Assembly (NCBI GenBank): GCA_946407465.1
Contig: CAMJOD010000009.1
Coordinates: 1 to 34,582, forward strand
Reading direction: 5' to 3'
From: an uncultured Clostridia bacterium
GTDB lineage: Bacteria; Bacillota; Clostridia; Oscillospirales; Acutalibacteraceae
Length of the DNA stretch: 34,582 bases
Within the stretch, counting starts at the first letter, position 1, and each line of letters starts with the position of its first letter. The notes beneath the pieces are model-generated. The model was not told the DNA's origin. It made no database searches and saw only the letters and a list, made by a program, of their open reading frames with translations. The translations under genes and the position numbers were made by a program. Below, in pieces: positions 7,417 through 14,990 of the stretch.

Positions 7417-8718
7417 CGAATTTTCAATGCATGCATCCAATGCCTTGATAATGCCTGCCTTGTCCATCTTTCTGCCGATAAACACCAGCTTGTTGACGCG
7501 GTCGCCGTAGACAGGGTGCCATGCCGCGGCAATGTCGGGATTCATGGCGAGAATCTCCTTGCGGTCCTCTTCGGGGAACGCCGCAATCCAGTCGCCGTCG
7601 TCGGTGGCGTACTTTTGCTTGCCGCTCTGCTCAAAGATATAGGCGGTGTTGGGCGCTTCGCTGACCCAGAACAGACCCTTGCAGCGGATAATCTCCTTCG
7701 GCCATTCGCTGAAAATGTAGCCCTCGAACTTCTCCTTGTTGAAGGGCTTCACATTCTGATAGACAAAGGTGCCGATACCGTATTCCTCGGCTTCGCCTTC
7801 CTCATGGTGATGATGATGATGGTGGTGATGACCGTGGTGCTCGTGCTCCTCATCGTCATGGTCGTGATGGTCATGGTGCTCATGCTCGTCATCATCATGG
7901 TCATGATGGTGGTGCTCATGCTCCTCATGCTCGTCGTGGTCGTCGTTCTCGTGCATGTTTTCGGAGTTTTCACCCTCCATTTCCATCGCCTTGACCCAGC
8001 CGGCGCTCTGCATAATTTTGCGCATATCAAAGTTGCGCGTGCCGAGCACTTCCTCCACATCAATTTTGCCGTAGTTGGTTTCGATGATTTTCGCCTCGGG
8101 CTGCAGCGCCTTGATAACCTCCAAAACGGCTTTCTTTTCCTCGGGCGTCACCAAATCCACCTTGTTGAGAATGATGGTGGTGCAGTATTCAATCTGCTGA
8201 ATGAGCAGGTTTTCAATGTCCTCCTCGTCCAAATCGTCGTTGAGCAGCGTCTTGCCGGAGCCAAATTCGTCCGCCATGCGCTTTGCGTCCACGATGGTGG
8301 TGATGCTGTCAAGATATGCCACCGCAGGCAGGTTTGCCTGCTTTTGGGTGCCGTCGAGCATGCAGATGGATCCGGCAATCGGACCCGGCTCGCAGATGCC
8401 GGACGCCTCAATCAGAATATAGTCAAAGCGCTTGGAACGCGCCAGCTCGATAATCTGCTTCATCAGGTCAACCTTGAGTGTGCAGCAGATGCAGCCGTTT
8501 TGCAGCGGAACGAGGTTGTCGTCCTTCTGCGTCACCGCGCCGCCCTTGGCAATCAGCGACGCGTCAATATTGACCTCGCCGATGTCGTTGACGATAACCG
8601 CTACCTTGTAGCCCTTTTGGTTGGCGAGAATATGGTTGAGAACAGTGGTTTTGCCTGCTCCCAGATAACCCGTAAGCAGGGAAACGGGAACGAGCTTTTG
8701 TTGCTTTTTCTTGAACAT
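7414..8718 (-). CDS. COG0523 (CobW/P47K) GTPase with His-rich metal-binding linker
   Basis: A 434-residue cytosolic G3E-family GTPase; relatives deliver metals, often zinc, to target proteins. Seen: Walker A GYLGAGKTT (17-25), the metal site CICC (76-79), Walker B EASG (104-107), NKVD (185-188), and a C-terminal CobW-type domain. Between the domains, residues 256-305 carry about 27 histidines with many Asp/Glu and a run of nine His; this is longer than the usual short His stretch. The start is ATG at 8718 with AGGAGG (plus-strand 8725-8730) six bases away; a longer reading from 8760 lacks support. It has its own promoter with an inverted repeat over the -35 box, which suggests metal-responsive repression. 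The metal is inferred to be zinc, not proven. Confidence 0.93.
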   Translation of the reverse strand: MFKKKQQKLVPVSLLTGYLGAGKTTVLNHILANQKGYKVAVIVNDIGEVNIDASLIAKGGAVTQKDDNLVPLQNGCICCTLKVDLMKQIIELARSKRFDYILIEASGICEPGPIAGSICMLDGTQKQANLPAVAYLDSITTIVDAKRMADEFGSGKTLLNDDLDEEDIENLLIQQIEYCTTIILNKVDLVTPEEKKAVLEVIKALQPEAKIIETNYGKIDVEEVLGTRNFDMRKIMQSAGWVKAMEMEGENSENMHENDDHDEHEEHEHHHHDHDDDEHEHHDHHDHDDEEHEHHGHHHHHHHHHEEGEAEEYGIGTFVYQNVKPFNKEKFEGYIFSEWPKEIIRCKGLFWVSEAPNTAYIFEQSGKQKYATDDGDWIAAFPEEDRKEILAMNPDIAAAWHPVYGDRVNKLVFIGRKMDKAGIIKALDACIENS

Positions 8719-8748
8719 AAAAATCCTCCTATTTTGCTTTCGTCCTCT

Positions 8749-8777
8749 ATCATAACGCAAAACACCGAAAAATGCAA
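8749..8777 (-). promoter_or_regulatory. Promoter of the COG0523 GTPase gene
   Basis: On the minus strand, TTGCAT (plus 8772-8777) and TATGAT (plus 8749-8754) are separated by 17 bases. The -10 box is about 30 bases from the start codon. Confidence 0.75.
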
Positions 8778-8790
8778 GCGCTAACTTGCA
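8773..8790. promoter_or_regulatory. Candidate operator: inverted repeat over the -35 box
   Basis: TGCAAG-CGCTAA-CTTGCA is a perfect 6-6-6 inverted repeat covering the -35 element of the COG0523 gene. Its position suits a repressor. It does not match the Firmicutes Zur box as I remember it, so the regulator is unknown. It also lies next to the tadA terminator stem. Confidence 0.45.
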
Positions 8791-8819
8791 AAAACCGCCG
8801 GACTTTGACCGTCCGGCGG
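8790..8819 (-). terminator. Intrinsic terminator after tadA
   Basis: On the minus strand, CCGCCGGAC / GTCCGGCGG forms a perfect 9-bp stem with a 7-base loop, followed by TTTTT (plus 8790-8794). It ends the CPBP protease-tadA unit just before the promoter of the next minus-strand gene. Confidence 0.92.
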
Positions 8820-8825
8820 CTTGTT

Positions 8826-9269
8826 TCAGCGCAGTTTTTTAAAAAATGATTTCAGCATTCCGGCGCATTCGGCTTCCAGAATACCGCCCTCGCAGTCCGG
8901 CTTGAACGCAAAGGGCATGGAAAACAGATCGGTCACGGTGCCGCAGGCGCCGTTTTTGAAGTCGTAGGCGCCAAAGTATACCTTGGGAATATGCGCGTTG
9001 ATAATCGCTCCGGCGCACATGGGGCATGGCTCCAGCGTGACATACAGCTCACAGTTCCACAGCCGCCAGCCGCCGAGTGCGGTGCAGGCGTTGTTGATAG
9101 CGTCGATTTCGGCGTGCAGCAGGGCGTTTTTGCGCTTTTCGCGGCGGTTCCTGCCGGTGGCGACAATCTCGCCGTTTCGCACAATGACCGCGCCAACCGG
9201 CACCTCGTCGTCGTCAAATGCCTCCTGCGCAAGCTCCAGCGCCTTTTTCATATAGAACAGCTTATCCAA
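8826..9269 (-). CDS. tadA: tRNA adenosine-34 deaminase TadA
   Basis: This enzyme deaminates adenosine at the wobble position of tRNA to inosine; it is essential in most bacteria. 147 residues with the zinc-binding and catalytic motifs HAE (52-54) and PCPMC (81-85), and the N-terminal PVGAVIV strand. The favoured start is TTG at 9269, because the residues it adds (DKLFYMKKALELAQ) match the conserved first helix of the family; the next choice is ATG 9251. The TTG start overlaps the end of the upstream CPBP protease gene by 8 bases, so translation is probably coupled. Confidence 0.95.
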   Translation of the reverse strand: MDKLFYMKKALELAQEAFDDDEVPVGAVIVRNGEIVATGRNRREKRKNALLHAEIDAINNACTALGGWRLWNCELYVTLEPCPMCAGAIINAHIPKVYFGAYDFKNGACGTVTDLFSMPFAFKPDCEGGILEAECAGMLKSFFKKLR

Positions 9270-10344
9270 GGGCGTTCGTCAGCGCTTGCTCCAGCGCTCC
9301 CTCCGGAATCAGGTTCAACAGCATTTCAAAGATAAAGAACGACAGTGAAATAATGATGCCCGGCGTGGTGAAGCAGGCGACAAGCTTTTCCTTTAGCGTC
9401 AGCTCGCTTTTGGCGCTGCCAGGTGCTGTGTCGGCGACCTTGAAAACCTCTTTGTCGCGCTTGGCGAGATAGACATAGGAGAGCACGCCCAAAATCAGGA
9501 ACATGATAACCATGCCGATATTGAGGGAAGTGACCGTGTCGCTGTCAAAAATGTCGTTTTGGCCGATGATATCGGTAGAAACCGCATAGAAGTTGTTGAC
9601 GAAATGCAGCACGACCGAGGGCACGATAGAATTGGTTTTGCAGTCCACATAGCCGAAAATCAGTCCCAGCGTAAAGGCGAAGATAATCTGCGTGGTGTTG
9701 CCGTGCATGGCGCCGAACATCACCGCCGAAACCACAATCGCCGCTGCGTCGCCCCAAGGCCGCAGAATGTTCATGAACACGCCGCGGAATGCAAGCTCCT
9801 CCGCCAAGGCAGGCGTGATGGCAACCGCGACAATGCACAGCAGCATTTCGGGTGCAGATTTTGTCTCGAGCGACATATCTACGGTATTTTTTAATTCGAA
9901 AATAGAAATATTCTGGTCAAACAGCGCCGCGAGCTGATTGGCAATCATGGACCCTGCCATGCCGAGACACACAAAGGGCGCCAGCAGGGAAACGGGAACA
10001 TGGCTTTTTGTCAGATTATCACTGAGCCGCCTGCGCGATATAATACGATAGAAGAACACCGCGACGAGCGAGGACAGCACAGCGGCAATGATTTGCAGCA
10101 GATAAGAAATCGAGTTTGCGTTTTCTTCTGAGATAACGCCTGTGAGCCGCAAGGCAACTGCGATGATGATGGCGACCAGCTGCATGACCAAAAAGTAGGT
10201 CAGCACAAAGAACCCCAGACCGTTGGCGGTCTTGCGCAGGTTACGCTGTTCCAGATGCTTTGGCGTCAGCTGCGGCGGCACCGGATAGAATCCCTGATAG
10301 GGAGGTGCGCCTGTCGGCGGCGCTTGCTGATAATAATTCTGCAT
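9262..10344 (-). CDS. CPBP-family intramembrane metalloprotease
   Basis: A 360-residue membrane protein with about eight hydrophobic segments after a Pro/Gln/Tyr-rich cytosolic N-terminus (QNYYQQAPPTGAPPYQGFYP, residues 2-21). The protease motifs of the CAAX/CPBP (Abi) family are intact: EELAFR with Glu182, Glu183 and Arg187; FGAMH with His214; HFVNN with His247 and Asn251. Family members cleave prenylated proteins, process peptides or give bacteriocin self-immunity; which applies here cannot be told. Start ATG 10344 has GGAG eight bases upstream; the GTG at 10353 overlaps that site. It is cotranscribed with tadA from a promoter at 10363-10391. Confidence 0.92.
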   Translation of the reverse strand: MQNYYQQAPPTGAPPYQGFYPVPPQLTPKHLEQRNLRKTANGLGFFVLTYFLVMQLVAIIIAVALRLTGVISEENANSISYLLQIIAAVLSSLVAVFFYRIISRRRLSDNLTKSHVPVSLLAPFVCLGMAGSMIANQLAALFDQNISIFELKNTVDMSLETKSAPEMLLCIVAVAITPALAEELAFRGVFMNILRPWGDAAAIVVSAVMFGAMHGNTTQIIFAFTLGLIFGYVDCKTNSIVPSVVLHFVNNFYAVSTDIIGQNDIFDSDTVTSLNIGMVIMFLILGVLSYVYLAKRDKEVFKVADTAPGSAKSELTLKEKLVACFTTPGIIISLSFFIFEMLLNLIPEGALEQALTNALG

Positions 10345-10362
10345 AAATATCACTCCGCTACT

Positions 10363-10391
10363 ATTGTAGCACAGTTTTTCCGAGTTTGCAA
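10363..10391 (-). promoter_or_regulatory. Promoter of the CPBP protease-tadA unit
   Basis: On the minus strand, TTGCAA (plus 10386-10391) and TACAAT (plus 10363-10368) with a 17-base spacer, 18 bases upstream of the start codon. Confidence 0.75.
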
Positions 10392-10552
10392 GAGAGTCAT
10401 ACTATAGAAGAGTATTTGTAACAGAAGACTTTCTCACCGCAGAAAAAAACTATTGACGCGGCGTTGATGACGTTTATCTCCGCCGCCTGCTGTCCAAAGC
10501 CGCCGAAAGCGCCCACCGGCGCCGGCGTCTGCGGTGTTTACAAGAATGTAAG
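10392..10552. other. Intergenic region with a GC-rich patch, open in two frames
   Basis: The region between the divergent promoters contains no recognisable gene. A GC-rich patch at about 10455-10540 stands out from AT-rich flanks. It carries a 29-codon plus-strand frame (ATG 10467 to TGA 10554-10556) and a 39-codon minus-strand frame (GTG 10516 to stop 10397). Neither has a ribosome binding site. It also contains the palindrome CCGGCGCCGG (10516-10525). It may be a gene remnant or a short peptide gene; I cannot decide. Confidence 0.35.
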
Positions 10553-10581
10553 TTGACAAAGGGGGAGATTGGTGGTAGAGT
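10553..10581 (+). promoter_or_regulatory. Promoter of the polyol-phosphate block
   Basis: TTGACA at 10553-10558 and TAGAGT at 10576-10581 with a 17-base spacer, 50 bases before the first cytidylyltransferase start codon. Confidence 0.7.
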
Positions 10582-10631
10582 TAACGTAGATAATTGTGTG
10601 TTGCGGTAAAATCATAAGGAGAATGACGCAT

Positions 10632-11372
10632 ATGATTACAGCTATGTTATTTGCCGGCGGCAGCGGCGTTCGGATGGAATCGTCCGACTTGCCCAAGCAA
10701 TTTTTGGAGGTCGGCGGCAAGCCGATTATTATTCACACGATGGAACACTTTTCCAAGCATCCGCTGGTGGACGCGATTGTAGTCGCCTGCAAAAGTGACT
10801 GGATTGGGTATCTCAAGGATTTGATTGCGCGCTTCAACGTGCAAAAGGTGCGCGCCATCGTTCCGGGCGGCCGCAACGGCTTTGACTCCATTCACAACGG
10901 CGTGGTTGCCACAGCGGAGTTTTCGCTGTCCGGCGACGACTTGATTCTTATCTGCGACGGCGTGCGTCCCATGCTCTCCGAAAAGCTGATTACCGACTGT
11001 ATCAACCACACGCGCATCCACAAAACCGCCGTCCCTGTCACACCGAGCATTGACTCGCTGCTCTACAGCACCGACGGCGAAACCTGCGGCAAGAGCTACG
11101 CGCGCAATACCATGTTTATCACACAGGCGCCGCAGGGCTACACGATGGAGCGTATTCTGTGGGCGCATCAGGAGGCGTACAAGCGCGGTATTCTCAACCC
11201 GATTTCGTCGAGCGAGCTGTTTATCGAGTTGGGTGAAAAGGTGCATTTGTTTCAGGGAGAGCGCTTTAATATCAAGGTCACGACGCCGGAGGATTTGATC
11301 ACCCTGCGCGCCCAGTTCTATTACGAAAACTACAAGAGATTTGCCAAGGAAGAGCTGAAATATGGATTATAA
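10632..11372 (+). CDS. IspD/TarI-family cytidylyltransferase, divergent copy
   Basis: A 246-residue nucleotidyltransferase that should couple CTP to a polyol or sugar phosphate. Seen: the nucleotide-binding loop AGGSGVRM and PKQF near the N-terminus. The motif that is usually DAARP reads DGVRP, and the usual KDT reads IDS, so the substrate pocket differs from true IspD and from the second copy at 12550. The start is ATG 10632 with AAGGAG ten bases upstream. It overlaps the next gene by 11 bases. No ispF or other MEP-pathway gene is near; the neighbours are a dehydrogenase, an epimerase and a TagF-like polymerase, so a cell-surface polyol role is more likely than isoprenoid synthesis. Exact substrate unknown. 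Confidence 0.88.
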   Translation: MITAMLFAGGSGVRMESSDLPKQFLEVGGKPIIIHTMEHFSKHPLVDAIVVACKSDWIGYLKDLIARFNVQKVRAIVPGGRNGFDSIHNGVVATAEFSLSGDDLILICDGVRPMLSEKLITDCINHTRIHKTAVPVTPSIDSLLYSTDGETCGKSYARNTMFITQAPQGYTMERILWAHQEAYKRGILNPISSSELFIELGEKVHLFQGERFNIKVTTPEDLITLRAQFYYENYKRFAKEELKYGL

Positions 11373-12453
11373 AGTAAAAGCATGCGTCGGCGACGGCGTG
11401 TTCCGCGACTTGACCGAGATGGTACAGAGCGGCGCCGACTTTGCCAAAATGAAAAACGCGGCGGTTCTGATAACCGGCGCAGGCGGCTTTATCGGGTTTT
11501 ATCTCACTGCGGCGCTGCTGCTGCGCAACGATTTGTACGGTGACAATATCCGCGTGCTCGCGTTGGTGCGCAGCCGTGAACGCGCCGAAAAAAAGTTCGG
11601 CAGGCTGCTGCAAAGACAGGACTTGACCCTCTGCGTGCAGGATGTGACGGCTCCCATTCAGGCAGAACGCGCGGATTTTGTGATTCACGCCGCAAGTCAG
11701 GCGAGCAATATTCAGTTTGAAACCGACCCGGTCGGCACGATCAACGCCAATCTCACGGGCACCGCGAATGTGCTCGATTTTGCGCGGAAGAGCCAATCAA
11801 AGGCAGTGCTGGTCGTGTCGAGCCTAAAGGTCTACGGCACTGTGTACGGCAGCGCCGAAAAGCTGTGCGAGACCGACAGCGGCTACCTCGATTTTACGTC
11901 TTATAAAAACTGCTATGCCATGGGCAAGCGTGCCGGCGAAACGCTCGCGGCGAGCTATTGCCGCGAATACGGCATGCATGTCCGTCTCGCGCGTCCGGCT
12001 TATATCTACGGCGCAAGCTCGCTGAACGACGACCGCGTGTGGGCGCAGTTTATCGCCAACGTGGTGCGCGGCGAGGATATTCTGCTGAAATCCAACGGCG
12101 CTGCAAAGCGCTCCTTTTGCTATGTGAGCGACACCGCCGCCGCGCTTTTGATGATATTGTTAAACGGCGAGGACGCCGCGCCCTACAATATCGCCAACGA
12201 AGCGTCCGATGTGACGATTCGCGGCTTTGCCAAAAAAGCCTGCGAGGTTTTTCCCGAAAAAAGCATGAAGCTCGTCTTTGCCGATCCGGCCGACGAAGCG
12301 GAGCCGCAGGAGACGGTGACGCCGCTGCGTCAGGTGCCGGAGCTGCTCGACAATACGCGGCTGCGCGCGCTCGGCTGGGAGCCGAAGGTCGATTTGGCGG
12401 AGGGAATCCGCCGTTCGGTACACATTCTGACGGAGCAAAACGGGCAGGTCTGA
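11362..12453 (+). CDS. Extended SDR: NAD-dependent epimerase/dehydratase
   Basis: 363 residues. After a 33-residue N-terminal extension comes the Rossmann signature ITGAGGFIG (GAGGFIG 39-45), then SSLKVYG and the catalytic pair Y185-x-x-x-K189 (YAMGK). These are the marks of extended short-chain dehydrogenases that act on nucleotide-linked sugars. Lying between two cytidylyltransferase genes, it may alter a CDP-linked intermediate, for example by epimerisation, oxidation or reduction; this is inference from context. It overlaps the preceding gene by 11 bases, suggesting coupled translation. A promoter and inverted repeat follow directly after its stop. Confidence 0.88.
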   Translation: MDYKVKACVGDGVFRDLTEMVQSGADFAKMKNAAVLITGAGGFIGFYLTAALLLRNDLYGDNIRVLALVRSRERAEKKFGRLLQRQDLTLCVQDVTAPIQAERADFVIHAASQASNIQFETDPVGTINANLTGTANVLDFARKSQSKAVLVVSSLKVYGTVYGSAEKLCETDSGYLDFTSYKNCYAMGKRAGETLAASYCREYGMHVRLARPAYIYGASSLNDDRVWAQFIANVVRGEDILLKSNGAAKRSFCYVSDTAAALLMILLNGEDAAPYNIANEASDVTIRGFAKKACEVFPEKSMKLVFADPADEAEPQETVTPLRQVPELLDNTRLRALGWEPKVDLAEGIRRSVHILTEQNGQV

Positions 12454-12482
12454 TTGTCAAATAATGTGATTCCTTGACAATC
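12452..12482. promoter_or_regulatory. Inverted repeat overlapping the internal promoter of the polyol block
   Basis: GATTGTCAA (12452-12460) and TTGACAATC (12474-12482) are perfect 9-base inverted copies with 13 bases between. The right arm contains the -35 box of the internal promoter. It may be an operator; the left arm touches the stop codon of the SDR gene. Confidence 0.45.
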
Positions 12483-12503
12483 GGCGTTCAAGTGTGTTAT
12501 GAT
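12474..12503 (+). promoter_or_regulatory. Internal promoter in the polyol block
   Basis: TTGACA at 12474-12479 and TATGAT at 12498-12503, spacer 18 bases, upstream of the second cytidylyltransferase gene. It would allow the downstream four genes to be expressed independently of the first two. Confidence 0.75.
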
Positions 12504-12549
12504 ATATAGAAACGGTTTTATACGGAGAGTCTGGAAGGAGATGGATGGT

Positions 12550-13245
12550 ATGAATACCGCAATCATATTGGCAGGCGGCGTCGGCAGCCGAATGGGTCTT
12601 GACTGTCCCAAGCAGTTTTTGATGGTGCAGGACAAGCCGATTATTTCTTATTGCTTTGATATTTTTCAGCGGCACGCCGAAATCGACAGGTTGGTGGTCG
12701 TTGTCAGCGACCAGTGGAAGGCTTTTGTGGAGGAGCAGGCAGCCAAATACGGAATTGACAAAATCTGCGGCTACGCACCGGCAGGCGAGACGCGGCAGCA
12801 TTCTATCTATAACGGACTCAAATGTATCGCGGCAGCCTGTCCCGAGACCGACATTGTGATTGTACACGACGCGGCGCGTCCGCTGGTGTCCGACAAAATT
12901 ATTTCCGACTGTATTCAGGGCGCGACGGAATTTGACGGCGCCATGCCGGTTATCTCGGTCAAGGATACGGTCTACCAGAGCAAGGACGGCAAGACGATTG
13001 ACAAGCTCCTCACGCGCAGCGAGCTGTTTGCCGGACAGGCTCCCGAGAGCTTCAAATTTAAGCGCTATTTTGAAATACATAACGAAGTGACAGATGAAGA
13101 AATCGGCGCGACGGCAGGCAGCAGCGAGATTGCCTACCGTCACGGCATGGAAATCCGCATGGTGCAGGGCAGCGAGCGCAACCTGAAAATCACCACGATA
13201 GAGGATTTGGAGACGTTTGAAACGATATTGAAAGGCGGTGCCTGA
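12550..13245 (+). CDS. IspD/TarI-family cytidylyltransferase, canonical copy
   Basis: 231 residues, with motifs closer to consensus than the copy at 10632: AGGVGSRMG and PKQF, VHDAARPLVS, and VKDTVY. It should transfer CMP from CTP to a polyol phosphate (ribitol 5-phosphate in TarI, methylerythritol 4-phosphate in IspD). Start ATG 12550 has AAGGAG nine bases upstream; ATG 12541 abuts that site. It is followed at once by a zinc dehydrogenase gene, which mirrors the tarI-tarJ pairing of ribitol teichoic acid clusters, so CDP-ribitol or a similar CDP-polyol is the favoured product. A housekeeping IspD role cannot be excluded from sequence alone. Confidence 0.9.
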   Translation: MNTAIILAGGVGSRMGLDCPKQFLMVQDKPIISYCFDIFQRHAEIDRLVVVVSDQWKAFVEEQAAKYGIDKICGYAPAGETRQHSIYNGLKCIAAACPETDIVIVHDAARPLVSDKIISDCIQGATEFDGAMPVISVKDTVYQSKDGKTIDKLLTRSELFAGQAPESFKFKRYFEIHNEVTDEEIGATAGSSEIAYRHGMEIRMVQGSERNLKITTIEDLETFETILKGGA

Positions 13246-13255
13246 GTTGGAAACC

Positions 13256-14296
13256 ATGAAAGCAAGAGTGCTCCGTGAAGTGGGCAATTTGGAATACTGT
13301 GATTATCCCATGCCGGAGGTCAAGCCCGACGAGGTGTTGTTCCGCGTGCGTGCCTGCGGCGTGTGCGGCTCCGACATTCCGCGTATTTTTGTCAACGGCA
13401 CCTATCATTTTCCGACGATTCCCGGTCACGAGTTTGCCGGTGAGGTCGCAGGCGTCGGCGACGAAAAGAACAAGCATTTGATTGGTATGCGCGCCACTGT
13501 TTTTCCGCTGATTCCGTGCCGCCACTGCGAGAACTGCAACAACGGCGACTACGAGATGTGCAAGAGCTACGACTATCTCGGCTCGCGCAGCGACGGCGGC
13601 TATGCCCAGTATGTGCGCGTGCCGGTGTGGAACCTCGTTCCCATTCCCGACAGCGTCAGCTTTGAGGTGGCGGCGATGACCGAGCCGTGCGCCGTGGCGC
13701 TGCATGCCCTGCGCCGCGCGCAGCTTGAGGTCGGCGACAATGTTGTCATCTACGGCCCCGGCACCATCGGCATGCTCATCGCGCAGTGGGCGAGAGCCTG
13801 GGGCGCACGCGTGCTGCTGGTCGGCACCGACGTCAACAACTGGGATTTTATCGAGGAGATGGGCTTCTTTGAATACTGCAATTCCTCGCGCGAAAACGCG
13901 ATTGAATGGGTCAAACAAAAGACCGGCGGCGTCGGCGCGGACGTGGCGATTGAGGCGGTCGGCATTCCGCTCACAGCCTGCAACTGTCTGGAATCCGCGG
14001 CGTCCGGCGGTAAGGTGATATTTGTCGGCAATCCGCACGGCGATTTTACTTTTCCGCAGAACACCTACTGGCAGATTCTCAGAAAGCAGCTGACTATCTT
14101 CGGCACCTGGAATTCCGCCTACAGCGATACCCACAAGAGCGACTGGAATATGGTCGTCAACGCGCTGGCAAACGGCACCATCAACGCCGAAAAGCTGATT
14201 ACCCAGCGCTTTACCCTTGCGGATATGGACAAGGGTCTTGCGATTATGAAAAACAACAGCGAATTTTTCGCTAAGGTCATGATTCTTACCGACTAG
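13256..14296 (+). CDS. Zinc-dependent medium-chain dehydrogenase, GatD/TarJ-like
   Basis: 346 residues. The catalytic zinc ligands are Cys37 and His58-Glu59 (GHEF); the structural zinc lobe has Cys88, 91, 94 and 102; the nucleotide-binding loop is GPGTIG (168-173). The segment CGSDIPRIF...GHEF and GSRSDGGYAQYV resembles galactitol-1-phosphate 5-dehydrogenase GatD. Next to a TarI-like gene it is best read as the reductase that turns a ketose phosphate (for example ribulose 5-phosphate) into the polyol phosphate for activation, as TarJ does. The start is uncertain: ATG 13256 fits the family N-terminus (MKARVL), while in-frame TTG 13247 and GTG 13238 are better placed for GGCGGTG. It is nearly contiguous with the preceding gene. 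Confidence 0.9.
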   Translation: MKARVLREVGNLEYCDYPMPEVKPDEVLFRVRACGVCGSDIPRIFVNGTYHFPTIPGHEFAGEVAGVGDEKNKHLIGMRATVFPLIPCRHCENCNNGDYEMCKSYDYLGSRSDGGYAQYVRVPVWNLVPIPDSVSFEVAAMTEPCAVALHALRRAQLEVGDNVVIYGPGTIGMLIAQWARAWGARVLLVGTDVNNWDFIEEMGFFEYCNSSRENAIEWVKQKTGGVGADVAIEAVGIPLTACNCLESAASGGKVIFVGNPHGDFTFPQNTYWQILRKQLTIFGTWNSAYSDTHKSDWNMVVNALANGTINAEKLITQRFTLADMDKGLAIMKNNSEFFAKVMILTD

Positions 14297-14304
14297 GAGA
14301 AGCT

Positions 14305-14970
14305 ATGAGAGGCATGTTGTCACCGTCGCTGATGTGCGCTGACCCGTTGAATGTGCAGCAGGAGCTGACGGTTTTGGATAATCTGGGTGTGGATTATATT
14401 CATCTGGATTTTATGGACAATCATTTTGTCCCCAATCTGACGCTGAGTCCGGAGCTGATAAAGGCGACCAAAAAGGTGCTCAGGCATATGAAAAGGGACA
14501 TTCATATTATGGCGGTCGAGCCGCAGCAGTATTTTGACCGCATGGATATAGGCGAGGGCGATATTGTGGCGGTACACTACGAGGCTTGTCCCGATTTGGG
14601 CGCAGTGCTTGAGGACATCCGTCAAAGAGGCGCCACGCCGGCTATCGCCATCAGCCCCGACACCGAGCCCGGTGTGCTAACCGAATGGCTCGGAAAAATC
14701 GGCATGGTGCTGGTAATGACGGTCTATCCGGGCTTTGCCGGCAGACCGATTGTGCCCGGCAGCATGGAAAAGCTCGCGGCGGTGCGCAGGCTGATTGATG
14801 AGAGCGGCTTTCATCCGCTGCTGGAGGTGGACGGCCACGTCAGCTGGGAGCTGTGCTGTGAGATGCGCGCCTGCGGCGCCGATATGTTTGTGGCAGGCTC
14901 CTCCTCACTCTATCAGGAGGGACTGGACATCGGCGAGGCGGTCGCCAGAATGAGTGAATTAGTCAAATAA
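14305..14970 (+). CDS. Ribulose-phosphate 3-epimerase-family protein
   Basis: A 221-residue TIM-barrel enzyme. The metal and catalytic residues of the family are present: His33 and Asp35 in HLDFMDNHFVPN, His67 in DIHIM, and Asp176 in LEVDGHVS. Known members interconvert ribulose 5-phosphate and xylulose 5-phosphate, or allulose 6-phosphate and fructose 6-phosphate. In this block it would supply the ketose phosphate to the dehydrogenase encoded just upstream. It may instead be the only housekeeping Rpe; the rest of the genome would show this. AGGAG at 14295-14299 overlaps the previous stop, five bases before ATG. Confidence 0.9.
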   Translation: MRGMLSPSLMCADPLNVQQELTVLDNLGVDYIHLDFMDNHFVPNLTLSPELIKATKKVLRHMKRDIHIMAVEPQQYFDRMDIGEGDIVAVHYEACPDLGAVLEDIRQRGATPAIAISPDTEPGVLTEWLGKIGMVLVMTVYPGFAGRPIVPGSMEKLAAVRRLIDESGFHPLLEVDGHVSWELCCEMRACGADMFVAGSSSLYQEGLDIGEAVARMSELVK

Positions 14971-14990
14971 TCTTTTTGGGGTGTAAACCT

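Noticed and set aside
7800-7952. Tandem repeat or CRISPR-like array
   Set aside because: The repetitive CAT/ATG words are His and Asp codons of the metallochaperone linker; there is no repeat-spacer structure.
7372-8784. Long open frame on the plus strand opposite the metallochaperone gene
   Set aside because: It is the antisense of a well-conserved GTPase; its low-complexity Met/Val run is the complement of the His-rich codons, and it has no ribosome binding site.
10632-13245. MEP isoprenoid pathway locus
   Set aside because: Two IspD-like genes are present but no ispF, ispE or dxs-type gene is near; neighbours fit polyol phosphate synthesis.
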